This document shows, piece after piece, positions 54,230 through 64,000 of a stretch of DNA of 64,000 nt (within the stretch, counting starts at the first letter, position 1; each line of letters starts with the position of its first letter). Location of the stretch: contig JALIZF010001794.1 in assembly GCA_029948255.1 (NCBI GenBank), positions 620,001 to 684,000 of the forward strand. Direction: 5' to 3'. Under the pieces are notes generated by a model. It was given only the letters and a program-made list of their open reading frames with translations. It did not search any database and was not told where the DNA came from. The DNA is from Telmatactis stephensoni. Its lineage: Eukaryota > Cnidaria > Anthozoa > Actiniaria > Isophelliidae. The translations under genes were made by a program, and so were the position numbers.

Positions 54230-56227
54230 TTGAGTATCCCGATAAATCTTCCAGATCAGCAACAACTGATTGACGATGTATCCGTTTTGGAAAACGACAC
54301 ATCTTACATTAATAACGAACTAAATAGTCCTATAACAATTAAAGAAATTCAAAAATGTACAAAAATGTTAAAAAATAAAAAAGCAGCATCTTCAGACAAA
54401 ATACGTAATAAAATGATTCGATCTAGTCTAGACGTTATGTGTCCAGTTCTTGAAAAACTTTTCAACTTAATTTTGAAATCAAGTATTTTCCCTAGTGCCT
54501 GGTGCGAGGGTTCAATAACACCAATTTTTAAGAGCGGTGATAAATGCGATACCAATAATTATAGAGGAATATGTGTTTCAAGCTGCTTGGGAAAATTGTT
54601 TACTTCAATTTTAAATCAAAGATTATTAAAATTTACTCAAAAACATAAATTATTGCACAACTCTCAAATAGGTTTTATGCCTACACAAAGAACTTCAGAC
54701 CATATATTTACTTTACGATGTCTCGTGGATCGATACGTAACAAATATCTGCAGAGGCAAAATATATGCATGCTTTATTGATTTCAAAAAAGCTTTTGACT
54801 CAATCTGGCATAAAGGATTGCTATATAAATTACTTCAAAATAATATCAATGGAAATTTCTACCAACTAATCAAAAATCTGTATTCAAAGTCATCGTGTTT
54901 CATTAAATTAGGATCAAAACGAACTAAAAGTTTCAAATGTGGTTGTGGAGTTCGTCAAGGTTGTATTTTGAGTCCTTTACTTTTTAATCTTTACTTAAAT
55001 GAATTATCGATTTTACTTGATAAAACCGTTAGAACTGATGCACTTTTATTGCCCAATGGGGCGAAACTAACATTACTTATGTATGCTGATGATCTAGTTC
55101 TCCTATCTAAATCTCGAGGTCTTCAGAATAGTATTGATTGTGTCGCTGATTTTTGTGCAAAATGGCAAATGAGCATCAATGAGAAAAAATCAAAAGTTAT
55201 GATTTTTCAGAAAAAATCATCAAAAAAGACAAAGCAAAGAACATTTCAAGTAAATAATAAAGTACTTGAGATTGTTAAAGAATTTAATTACTTAGGAGTT
55301 ACATTAAGCTCAAAAGGAAACTTTTCTACTCATCAACAGAAATCAAAAGAAAAAGCGCTTAATGCTTTATTTAGTATTAATCGCTCTGTTGATCTGAAGA
55401 AAATTAGACCACAACAAGCTAATAAAATTTTTAATTCAGTGGTTTCCCCCATTCTTACATATGCCAGTGAGATTTGGGGAGTATATCAAAAACATGACTT
55501 TCAAAAATGGGACAAAAGGCAGAAAGAAAAAATGCATCTTCGTGTTTGGAAATTTTATTTGGGTGTGAATAATAAAGCATCCAACATAGCATGTAGAGCT
55601 GAACTTGGTAGATTTCCTCTTAAGATTTTTATCGACAAAATGATACTCAAATACTATAACCATTTGTTTAGTTTGCCTTATGATTCTTTTGCAAAACAAG
55701 CCTTTTTATTATCGAAATCTTTGCATGAAGGAGGAAAAGCATGCTACCATTCACATTTAATCTCAATGTTAAATTCCTATGAAATAAACAACGCCATGAC
55801 TAGTACCCTAACTAATAATACTGTCAGTAATTATCATGACATAATGAAAAATCAATATCTCAAGGCATGGAAATCTTATATAATGCAGTCTAGAAAACTG
55901 CAATTATACTATTCAATTAAAACAAATTACCAAATAGAAGAATACCTTGATACTGTCAGAAATTATGAACAAAGGAGATTATTAACAAAATTTAGAATAA
56001 GCAACCATAAATTAGCTGTCGAGACTGGAAGATATGGGAAACAAAAGATTCAGGTCGACAAAAGATTCTGCATCTTATGTAACAGTGAAATTGAAACAGC
56101 ACATGTTGTTACATTGCCCATGCTATTCCAGTTTACGACAGCATTTTATGAACAAAATAACTGGAGAAATCAAACTAAATACCTTAGATACAAAAACATT
56201 AACTGTAAATTTACTAAGTTCAAATAA
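54230..56227 (+). CDS. LINE X copy 2, reverse transcriptase
   Basis: 665 residues. RT motifs in order: WCEGSITPIFKSGDKCDTNN, YRGICVSSCLGKLF, FIDFKKAFDSIWHKGLLYKL, CGVRQGCILSPLLFNLYLNE, catalytic MYADDLVLLSKS near residues 283-294, and FNYLGVTLSSKGNF. After the thumb come RISNHKLAVETGRYG and RFCILCNSEIE, a zinc-knuckle start. The last about 40 residues are out of frame; the true end lies in the frame 56034-56312. No intact ORF remains. Confidence 0.9.
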   Translation: MSIPINLPDQQQLIDDVSVLENDTSYINNELNSPITIKEIQKCTKMLKNKKAASSDKIRNKMIRSSLDVMCPVLEKLFNLILKSSIFPSAWCEGSITPIFKSGDKCDTNNYRGICVSSCLGKLFTSILNQRLLKFTQKHKLLHNSQIGFMPTQRTSDHIFTLRCLVDRYVTNICRGKIYACFIDFKKAFDSIWHKGLLYKLLQNNINGNFYQLIKNLYSKSSCFIKLGSKRTKSFKCGCGVRQGCILSPLLFNLYLNELSILLDKTVRTDALLLPNGAKLTLLMYADDLVLLSKSRGLQNSIDCVADFCAKWQMSINEKKSKVMIFQKKSSKKTKQRTFQVNNKVLEIVKEFNYLGVTLSSKGNFSTHQQKSKEKALNALFSINRSVDLKKIRPQQANKIFNSVVSPILTYASEIWGVYQKHDFQKWDKRQKEKMHLRVWKFYLGVNNKASNIACRAELGRFPLKIFIDKMILKYYNHLFSLPYDSFAKQAFLLSKSLHEGGKACYHSHLISMLNSYEINNAMTSTLTNNTVSNYHDIMKNQYLKAWKSYIMQSRKLQLYYSIKTNYQIEEYLDTVRNYEQRRLLTKFRISNHKLAVETGRYGKQKIQVDKRFCILCNSEIETAHVVTLPMLFQFTTAFYEQNNWRNQTKYLRYKNINCKFTKFK

Positions 56228-56572
56228 TCCAACTATTACGTTCTATGTATCAAAATATATTTTAAAGTGTTTCGAACTAAGGGCAACCTTAGCTCAAACT
56301 ACGACAAAATAAGAACAATTTAGATATAGTATCACTCATATATATATATCAACATGTTAATGTTTCATTATAATTTTTTCTATATCTATATTCATATTAG
56401 TCTTTAATCATTTGTATACTTTAGCAATACCTGTAATTAATGGGTCATGCGAATAAAGTTTATCTACTACTACTACCATCTACTACCATCTACTAGTATC
56501 TACTGGTGTCTACTACCATCTACTGGTATCTACTACCATCTACTAGTGTCTACTACCATCTACTATCATCTA

Positions 56573-58073
56573 TGAAAAGAAATCGAAAGTTATGATTTTT
56601 GCTAATAAAAAATTAAGTAAACCACCTACATTTACCATAAATACAAAATCAATTGATATTGTGAATGAATATACGTACCTGGGAGTAAAAATCACATCAA
56701 CTGGCAATTTTTCAGCACATTTAAAACAAATTTGAGAAAAAGCTCTACATGCTTTTTTCAATCTTTCAAGAAAAATTGATTTCAAGAAATTAAAACCAAT
56801 GCAGGCAAACAAACTTTTTGATTCATATATTTCACCAATATTAACATATGCCAGTGAAATCTGGAGTCTGTATGCAAAACAATCATTTGATATGTGGGAC
56901 AAAAATGATGTCGAAAAAGTTCATTTACATTATTGTAGATATTTTCTAGGTATCGGCAATAAATCCTCAAATATTGCTTGTAGAGGTGAACTTGGGAGGT
57001 TCCCACTTAAGATATTTACAGATAAGTTGACAATCAAATATTTTAATCACTTAATATGTTTACCTGATGATACGTTAGCAAAACAATCTCTATTTTTATC
57101 TATCTCATTATTTAAAAACAATAAATCCTGTTATATCTCAAACTTTCAAAAAATGTTAAATTATCACGATCCCTCCCTCACTTTCTCTATCGAGCGTATA
57201 ATAGATAACACATCTATTAATACAATCGAACACTGCATGAAATATAATTATTTTGAAATATGGAAAAATCAATTGAAACACTCTTCAAAACTTGCTTTTT
57301 ATGAAACTTTTAAGGAATTCTATGAGGAAGAGAAATATCTAAATATTATAACAAATTTTGAGCAAAGACAACAGTTTACGAAATTCCGAATTAGTAATCA
57401 CAAATTAGCAATCGAAACAGGTCGATACACAAAACCAATAACACCCAGAGATAAACGACTTTGCTCATTATGTAATAATGACACGGCCATTGAAAATGAG
57501 CTTCACTTGATTTTCGATTGCCCATCGTATTCTAAAATTCGCTTTGATTTTCACTCCAAAATAAAAGACAGAATAACCTTCTCTCCAAACCATGTTACTT
57601 CCTTAATGAAATCAGAAGATGAAACTGTTATCGTTCACCTCTCGATATTCATATGGAAATGTTTTCAATCAAGGAAAGAAAAACTTCCTGATATGTAATC
57701 CATTAGATATTCCATCATTCCATAATTTGATTTTAGGTGAAATTTATATTAAGTAATTTCTCATACTCAATTGAAAATAAACATATTGTATTTAGACCCC
57801 TTGATTTTAATTTGTGTTTGTTTTTATGCAATAGATCGAATTTAAATTAATCCCAATTTTATGAACTTTTATTTGATTCTACGTACACATTATGTACATG
57901 ATTTGTATGATCAATAACATTATACGATTACAAGATTAATAATTTTATCTATATAATATATGGATTGTTTATCACATAGTTACTGTTCTTATATATAATT
58001 ATTAGCAAAGAAAAACTTTAATTAGCTTTGACAATACCTGTAAAATCATAGGTCATGTTAATAAAGCATATTG
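56573..58073 (+). mobile_element. LINE family X, copy 3 (RT thumb to 3' end)
   Basis: It begins at a minisatellite border with EKKSKVMIFANKKLSKP (compare EKKSKVMIFQKKS in copy 2) and has a TGA near 56732. It ends GGTCATGTTAATAAAGC then minisatellite at 58074. Residue-level similarity to copy 2 is clear but far from identical, so these are separate insertions. Confidence 0.85.
56799..57698 (+). CDS. LINE X copy 3, RT C-terminal domain and zinc knuckle
   Basis: 299 residues: SPILTYASEIWSLYAKQSF, then GELGRFPLKIFTDKL, FRISNHKLAIETGRYTKP, and a complete CSLCNND...HLIFDCPSY knuckle (CxxC...HxxxxC), stop TAA at 57696. It is the best-preserved version of this C-terminus in the window. Confidence 0.85.
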   Translation: MQANKLFDSYISPILTYASEIWSLYAKQSFDMWDKNDVEKVHLHYCRYFLGIGNKSSNIACRGELGRFPLKIFTDKLTIKYFNHLICLPDDTLAKQSLFLSISLFKNNKSCYISNFQKMLNYHDPSLTFSIERIIDNTSINTIEHCMKYNYFEIWKNQLKHSSKLAFYETFKEFYEEEKYLNIITNFEQRQQFTKFRISNHKLAIETGRYTKPITPRDKRLCSLCNNDTAIENELHLIFDCPSYSKIRFDFHSKIKDRITFSPNHVTSLMKSEDETVIVHLSIFIWKCFQSRKEKLPDM

Positions 58074-59085
58074 AACTACTGGTATCTACTACCATCTACT
58101 AGTATCTACTGGTATCTACTGGTGTCTACTACCATCTACTGGTATCTACTGGTGTCTACTACCATCTACTGGTATCTACTGCCATCTACTAGTATCTACT
58201 GGTATCTACTACCATGTACTACCATCTACTTGTATCTACTGGTATCTACTGGTATCTACTACCATCTACTGGTATCTACTGGTGTCTACTACCATCTACT
58301 AGTATCTACTGCCATCTACTAGTATCTACTGGTATCTACTACCATCTAATAGTATCTACTGGTGTCTACTACCATCTACTGGTATCTACTACCATCTACT
58401 AGTATCTACTAGTATCTACTACCAAGTACTACCATCTACTTGTATCTACTGGTATCTACTACCATCTACTAGTATCTACTACCATGTACTACCATCTACT
58501 TGTATCTACTGGTATCTACTACCATCTACTGGTATCTACTACCATCTACTACCATCTATTAGTATCTACTGGTATCTACTACCATTTACTGGTATCTACT
58601 ACCATCTACTAGTATCTATTGGTATCTACTAGTGCCTACTGCCATCTACTAGTATCTACTGCTATCTACTAGTATCTACTGGTAGCTACTGGTGTCTACC
58701 ACCATGTACTAGTATCTACTACCATCTACTACCATCTACTAGTATCTACTACCATCTACTAGTATCTACTGTTGTCTACTACCATCTACTAGTATCTACT
58801 ACCATCTACTACTGTCTACTAGTATCTACTGGTATCGCTGGCGTCTACTATAGTGCATACTCCAGTTCCCTAGCTAGTAGTTACAACCACTTCCCAGTGT
58901 ATACCATGCACCATCTACCTCTAGTTACTAAAGTGTCACATACAGTATCTAGAATTCGCGATTAAAAATTTTGGATAGTTGATCGGCAGCTTTTCTCGCG
59001 ATCAAGCCCAGGGCTACTCATTCATGCGCTTAGGATCGGAGCATGCTCTAAAGCAAACCAGAGAGCCGGTAAATTCAAAAGTGTA

Positions 59086-59376
59086 ATGGCATCTCTAAAC
59101 CATTTTATAGTAACTGTACTGTCTCTAGTCACTTTGATTTGGATGACTGCTGAAGGGATCTCTTTTTCTGAAGAGGAACAAAAAGTAATAGACGAGCTTT
59201 TAAAAGAGTTTTCTGGCAATCCCGATCACTATCGTTACAATAATGTGATCAATACTGGATTGGATAATTCTCGCTATCTTTGTAAAGTCTTTATATGGTG
59301 CCCACTGCAGCACTTTAACTCCAAGATTCTATGTCCTGTTCATCGTACGGAGTTAAAATTTTCTAGATGGACGTAA
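59086..59376 (+). pseudogene. DUF6729-like transposase, N-terminal fragment
   Basis: 96 residues. After EEEQKVIDELLKEF it has a metal-binding-like segment KVFIWCPLQHFNSKILCPVH, as in proteins I recall as DUF6729 (N-terminal to DDE-type transposase domains in marine animals). The TAA at 59374-59376 is in frame with a following segment (YNPRLVYDLEGNVVLVQALY, to about 59475). So this is a nonsense lesion, although a GTAAGT at the stop might also be read as a donor. Confidence 0.55.
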
Positions 59377-59489
59377 GTCGTCAAAAGAAGCCACACGTAC
59401 AACCCACGTCTTGTGTACGACTTAGAGGGGAATGTCGTTCTTGTCCAAGCTTTGTACGTTTGTGAGCATCATGATCGGTACCTGTCGGC

Positions 59490-59954
59490 ATGAAGGAAAT
59501 TTTGGAGGCCTTACCTTCAAATGTAAGGGACAGTTTTCCTTTTATACTGTCTTATCGCTGTGCTTACTTGAACCGTCTGTTGGATCATGTTGTTACTTCA
59601 GTGGGAATGGGACATAACTTTCTTGAAATTACAGATCATCTTTTGGCATTGAACTATCGTACTTTCTACCGTACACATGGTACAAATCCCGCGTCCTCTT
59701 TTCATGACAGCCCACTGTATTCAACTCCTGGCAATGACAAGTTGATGCACATATTTTTGTCATATTATCAAAACATCCGACCATCAATTGAGGCTGTTTT
59801 TTCGTCCACCTCGTGTCGTATTTTATCTTGCGATCATACATTCAAGGCAAGCAAACACATTGGTGTCATTAGAAATTCTGACGGGGCATTCGTGAATCAA
59901 TTCCAAAACCTCTTCATAGCTCTAAACGAAAATGGCGAAATGGCGAAATGGTGA
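59490..59954 (+). pseudogene. DUF6729/DDE transposase, middle fragment
   Basis: It follows a one-base frameshift near 59485. ILEALPSNVRDSFPFILSYR corresponds to the second half of the DUF6729-like region. CRILSCDHTFKASKHIGVI looks like the first catalytic Asp of a DDE domain, followed by NLFIALNENGE. It ends after ATGGCGAA is repeated in tandem (59932-59947), which shifts the frame. The next frame resumes at MWRLTRSTECQEIN. Confidence 0.6.
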
Positions 59955-60078
59955 TGTGGCGCCTAACCAGGTCAACAGAATGCCAAGAAATCAATGATTT
60001 AATGCAAGATTTTAGGGAGAGAATGCACATTTCCAGACGATCTTTGGACATGATTGTAGTTGATGATTGCTGTAGTCT
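59948..60078 (+). pseudogene. DUF6729/DDE transposase, last fragment before interruption
   Basis: WRLTRSTECQEINDLMQDF to LDMIVVDDCCS, where VVDDCC is probably the second catalytic Asp region. Around 60079 transposase similarity stops and a GC-rich stretch with an AGCCGTTA/TAACGGCT inverted pair begins. This is the apparent insertion point of the helicase unit. The frame runs on into the helicase by chance. Confidence 0.55.
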
Positions 60079-60082
60079 CCTT

Positions 60083-60250
60083 CGCAGCCGTTATCAGTCT
60101 AGCTCCCATTCCCCTGCGGTCCTCTCCCGCCAGCCACTAACGGCTGCTGTCGCGAGTGCTACATTCCATTCCTTCAAATTGACCAATCAGAGAAAGGCTT
60201 CCATATTCTGGAAACTTGTTCCTAGTCTCTCTCGTCATTTGAAGACAAAC
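60083..60250 (+). promoter_or_regulatory. Left end and promoter region of RecQ helicase unit
   Basis: GCAGCCGTTA (60085) pairs with TAACGGCTGC (60136). The stretch is GC-rich against AT-rich surroundings. A CCAAT box lies at 60183-60187, about 64 bp before the helicase ATG. Promoter function is inferred. Confidence 0.4.
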
Positions 60251-62227
60251 ATGGTGGAACTGTCGTTGGCGTTTTCAAAGGTGTGCGAAATATTCAAGTT
60301 TGGAGACTTAAATAAGCATCAAAAGGAAGCAATCACCCAAGTTGTCTTGAGGAAAAAAGATATTTTTGTTAGTTTACCCACTGGTTTTGGGAAATCCGTT
60401 ATTTTTCAAGCTTTACCTCAAGTGTTTGACGAGTATACCGGCGAGTCTGGCCACATCGTTGTTGTTGTTTCACCTTTACTGTCTCTGATTCAAGATCAGA
60501 GCGAACGCTTACGCCAGTTGGGCATATCCTGTGTTAGTCTACGAGATGTCAAGACAGAAGAAGAGATAAATCTCGTCGAAAATGGAAATTATTCTGTAGT
60601 GTACGCAACTCCAGAGTCATTGCTGAAGAATGAGCGATGGCGAAGAATGTTATCCTCGGCTTTGTATCTTGAAAAAGTATGCGCTATTGCAGTGGACGAG
60701 GCTCATGTTATAAAACAATGGTAAGATATTGCAAACATAAATCCATAACTCGTGCACGTTTGATTGTATTATTCACTTAAAAGTTGTTTCTCTGGTTTAT
60801 AATGTTATAGGGGCACTAGTACTTCTACGAAAACTAGAGAATGTTATGGCCGCCTACACAAGCTAAGATTGCTCATTCCAAGTGCAGTAATATTAACCCT
60901 AACAGCAACAGCAACCAAAGAAACTAAACGCACCATAATAGACGTCCTTGACATGAATAAACCCTATACAATTGAAGAAAGCCCTGAGAAACCAAATGTG
61001 TCATATGTGGTAGAGTATGTTGACCGTTATCAAAATTTGCATGAACAGTTTAAATGGTTAGCAGAGGAGATAAACAAGAATGGTCTGTCTACTGAACGAA
61101 CAATTATCTATCGTCAAACAATCCAACAATGCAGCCATATCTATTCAACACTGAAGTCAATGATTGGGGATTCTATATATACAGGAAGAATTGGTGACAG
61201 AAAAAATGTTTTGCTGGAGATGCTTCACTCTTGTTCTCCCCCACCAAACAAAGATGCAGTTCTGAAATCATTTCAAGACCCAAAGGGAGCAATTCGAATC
61301 CTAGTAGCTACAATTGCTTTTGGGATGGGAGTGGATTGCAAAGAAGTTCACAGAACAATTCACTTTGGTCCCTCCAAAAATCTGGAGGCATTTGTGCAAG
61401 AATCAGGTAGGGCAGGAAGGGATGGAAAACAAAGTGTTTCATACCTACTTTATCATGGACTTCTTTTGACTCATGTTCAAAAGGACATTAAGAACTTCAT
61501 TAACACAAAGGACTGTAGACGTAAGTGTTTACTCCAGGCATTTGATAACACTTCTGCAAGTGCCACTGTTGTTGCACATCTTTGTTGTGACAATTGCTCG
61601 AAAAGTTGTAAGTGTGGATCTGCTGGTTGCAGTTTGTTGAAGTATCCTTCGAACAAGGTAGACAAACAGCCCATCAAGTCCAGAGAAAGAGTTGTATCTG
61701 ATTGTGAGAAACAACAACTTGAAGAAATACTTCACAGATATCACAAAACACTAGTAGCAGAGCTTGTTAGCAAACATTCAAATGGAATAATCAAGTCACA
61801 AATGTCACTTCCAATGTTGATTGGTTTCTCACAGCTACAAATAACACAAGTATTGGAGCATTGTACCCATTTATTTTCTCTTCAAGATGTACATAACTTT
61901 GTTGAAATATGGGATATCAAGCATGCTGTGACTATTCTGGCTCTAATTGATCAAGTTTTTAATGATGTGTCAAGTTCTAATTCTGCTGATGCAACAGAGT
62001 TCTCTGAAGAAGCTGATATTGAAGATGAACTAGACTTGGCACTTTACAATTGGAATGATATCATTGATGATGATGACTTTATGGATCTTATTTTTGACAA
62101 TGTTGATGGCTCACAAATGCACTCAGGACTTCATGACGAGAGTGGCACATCTTCATGTACATCAGACAATGGCATTCCAAATACAGTCTTACAAATACTT
62201 GAAAATTTAAGTTTTGAAGTTGTTTAG
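60251..62227 (+). CDS. RecQ-family ATP-dependent DNA helicase, transposon-type
   Basis: Two exons, 60251-60720 and 60811-62227, joined by a 90 bp GT-AG intron inside motif II (DEAHVIKQW/G); 628 aa. Motif 0 is FGDLNKHQKEAI, Walker A LPTGFGKSVIFQ, Ia VVSPLLSLIQDQ, III LTLTATAT, V VATIAFGMGVD and VI ESGRAGRDGK. A zinc-binding part follows (CRRKCLLQAF..CCDNCSKSCKC). RecQ enzymes unwind DNA 3'-5' during repair and recombination. The region after QWG is short and lacks the usual aromatic-rich loop. C-terminal acidic tail (IIDDDDFMDLIFD). The first Met of the alignable region is MVELSLAFSKVCEIF. The frame is intact. It faces the DUF6589 gene 340 bp away. Confidence 0.88.
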
Positions 62228-62565
62228 TGTGAAAAAAACTTAAACATGGAACCTGAACATAACATTTTACAGTGTTGAAAACAAGGTATTTCATATTTAG
62301 AAATTATTTCTTAAAATTTATATACAAAAACTATAAGGTCAAGGAATGTACTTGCATTTTCATACAAGGTTTTTTGAAAATAGATATCAAACTTCACAAT
62401 AGAGTACAAGCACTTAAAGTGTGGAAAATTTCTCTATTGCATTGTTTTAATTAGTATTTACTACTGAATTGTGCAAATTGCTTTTTGCATCCTTTTAGTG
62501 TTTGTACTCTATTATGACCAAGACAATGTTATCTCATAGGTTAAATTTAACCCTAAGTAATTTGT
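62228..62565. other. Gap between convergent genes, with small hairpin MITE
   Basis: AATAGAGTACAAGCACTTAAA (62398) and its inverse TTTAGTGTTTGTACTCTATT (62496-62515) bound a 120 bp hairpin. The rest is AT-rich, and the two genes end in it from opposite sides. Confidence 0.6.
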
Positions 62566-63994
62566 CTATCTTGCTTTGATCCCAATGTTGACATTCTTTT
62601 TGTGTCCATTGATCCATTTGTAGATAATTGAAGCATCTAAATCCTTAAATGGGTTTCTTTCAAAATTGCAAAATTCTTTGTACTTAGAGCGTTCAGGATC
62701 TTCTTCCATTGCTCCATTACTAACAAGTCTCTTGACCAGTTCTGAAATGTCACGATCTAATGAAACAGAAGAATGTTTTCCTGAATCTTTGTGTTGTTTT
62801 ACATTTCCATCCACTGTCTTGACGAGATTTCGTATTGCCTTCTCAGCATGGCAAATTCTAGAAACAGATTTCTCTGTGAGATTTGGGCCTAAATTTTTGA
62901 TTGCTTGTTTTAAGTAGTTGTTACTGTGTTCAGTGTCAAGGTCAAGGGCTATGTTCCTGCCTTTGCCCCCACCATTATTTACAGTTCTATTCCAGATAAA
63001 TCGTTCAGCATCTCTGGGGGGCAGTAGGGCAAAAATCAAAAAGAATTGATACAGGCACTCAAGTGCATATTTTGTACTGTGTTCACCATCTGCTTTACAA
63101 TAGAGCAGAAATATTTTGTACTGTCTCATAAGTCTTAGGCCATCACCCTCAGCAATGGCATCCAAAAAGTTAAGAAAAAATAAGCCATCTGTCATTGTAG
63201 CACAATTGTAATTAAACATGTCGTCAGATTTTTCTTTCTTGTCAGTGCTTTCTACTTTGGGCTTCTCTGAGGTTATGGGTGTACTTAGGCATTCTGGAAT
63301 GACGGGTGGTGGTTTGTGGGTCAATTCATGTTTTCTTCTGCTCTTTCCGTCATATTTAAATGAAGCTGAACACCCTTGAAACCTACATGGAAAGCGACCA
63401 TCAGCAGTTAGTTGTTGACTGTTGATGATCTGTTCCCTTTCATGCTCTAATAGTACACTATTAATGACAGAGCTCAGATTATCTTCTCTGAATACAAACT
63501 TATCCACAACAATACCAGCAGCTTCATGAAGAAGTTCAAGTTTTTGTAACTTGGACAGTGAAGTGATGTCTTCTGGGATGGAAAAAAGGGTTGGTTTACT
63601 GTCCTTTTTCTCTAAACCTAGAACAGTCATGGCTGCCACAATCACTCTTGATTTTACAATAAGTAGAAAAAAATCTCTATTGGCACGGTAGTTGGAATGT
63701 GGGTCATTAGTAACATTACGTCTGTTTATAAGTGTTCTGTCTGAGTACATGGTACACTGATCACCATCAGATTTTGTTGAGTAGAAACGGCGATAGATTA
63801 ACTAAAAGAAGAACAAAAAATTAAAACAAAAACTTGGTATTATTTTTTGGAGATTGAGAGTGTGTGTGTGTGTTTTTTGTCTTTACAGAGTGACTCAAAA
63901 CAGAGCTAGTACACAATGCTCATTCATTTACCTCAATAATGGAGTAATATTGCCTTTGAGGTCTGATACTTTGTGTACTATTTTGTTTTGAGTT
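62566..63994 (-). CDS. C2H2 zinc finger/DUF6589-like protein, transposon-associated (5' end beyond window)
   Basis: Minus-strand exons 63994-63932 and 63801-62566 (phase 0), joined across a GT-AG intron; more exons must lie right of base 64000. The in-frame ATG at 63750 is internal, since RQYYSIIE/LIYRRFYSTK runs through it. The N-terminal part has MYSDRTLINRRNV. A C2H2-like finger follows (CRFQGCSASFKYDGKSRRKH.LTH), then FLDAIAEGDGLRLMRQYKIF, IWNRTVNNGGGKGRN, ALDLDTEHSNNYLK and LGPNLTEKSVSRI. I recognise this last block as DUF6589, a domain of unknown function in multicopy animal and fungal genes. The frame is intact to TAA. It converges on the RecQ gene. Confidence 0.75.
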
Positions 63995-64000
63995 CTACAG

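Larger units (their letters stand above)
53230..56467 (+). mobile_element. LINE family X, copy 2 (longest, endonuclease to 3' end)
   Basis: 5'-truncated at a minisatellite border (53230) and ends AATAAAGTTTATCTACTACTACTACC into minisatellite (56468). The endonuclease part reads DLYLCCIYIPPEN and FVMLLGDFNARTG. Lesions are a TGA at 53474-53476, a frameshift near 53960, further shifts near 54140-54230 and another near 56100. The RT is in the next entry. The clade is uncertain; the C-terminal RFRISNHK..ETGRY plus CxLC motif recalls several endonuclease-bearing LINE groups. Confidence 0.85.
51040..58845. repeat. Decamer minisatellite split into five blocks by transposon copies
   Basis: The unit is CTACTACCAT alternating with CTACTGGTAT, CTACTAGTAT and CTACTGGTGT. 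Blocks lie at 51040-51345 (degenerate), 51782-51842, 52916-53229, 56468-56572 and 58074-58845. Because 10 is not a multiple of 3 yet three units make 30 bases, long frames such as YLLPSTGIYYHLLVST appear. They are not genes. Confidence 0.9.

Noticed and set aside
51040..58845. CRISPR-like repeat array
   Set aside because: The DNA is eukaryotic, the 10 bp units are contiguous with no unique spacers, and there are no cas genes.
59948..60250. Helicase with an N-terminal DDE domain as one fusion protein
   Set aside because: The frame is continuous, but transposase similarity stops at about 60079 and non-coding-like GC-rich DNA with a CCAAT box precedes the helicase ATG. A chance read-through is likelier.

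Overview
The window is animal nuclear DNA. Genes are split by GT-AG introns, coding density is low, and transposable-element debris is abundant. Three host genes match conserved metazoan families. The mix of palindromic MITEs, gag-pol Ty3/gypsy elements and DUF6589/RecQ-type genes fits a cnidarian, probably an anthozoan (coral or sea anemone). That placement is inference from repeat style, not a database result.

Layout. (1) 104-8288, minus strand: the first 11 coding exons of a PICALM/AP180 clathrin-assembly gene (complete ANTH domain; the gene continues off the left edge). Its 5' flank has two identical E-boxes. (2) 8535-9560: homopolymer tracts and a long AAAT/GAAT microsatellite between divergent genes. 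(3) about 9600-16140, plus strand: MRPS15 (mitochondrial uS15m), five supported coding exons, first exon uncertain. Its introns hold several palindromic elements, including a 2 kb TTAA-flanked one. (4) 17353-27822, plus strand: a complete seven-exon proton/oligopeptide transporter (SLC15A, PEPT type, about 737 aa), with many hairpin elements in its introns. (5) 30240-48064: a nest of retrotransposons. A gypsy element 'A' with a 97%-similar LTR pair (gag 32813-33718, pol 33649-37785) is interrupted by a reversed CR1/Jockey-like LINE (37788-40840), a second gypsy 'B' (41039-44938) and a strange CATG-rich palindromic repeat (44938-47492). (6) 51040-58845: a decamer minisatellite (CTACTACCAT/CTACTGGTAT) split into blocks by three 5'-truncated copies of one LINE family and a BEL/Pao-like fragment. 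(7) 59086-64000: a broken DUF6729-like/DDE transposase, cut by a RecQ-type helicase gene (60251-62227, plus) facing a DUF6589/zinc-finger gene (62566 to beyond the right edge, minus).

The host genes are unrelated housekeeping functions: endocytosis, mitochondrial translation and peptide uptake. The best candidates for something undescribed are the convergent RecQ + DUF6589 pair nested in another transposase, the LINE family confined to a decamer minisatellite, and hairpins that share one GAGGCGTAGCCGAG core but have unrelated stems. No sequence search was possible. Family names come from motif recognition.
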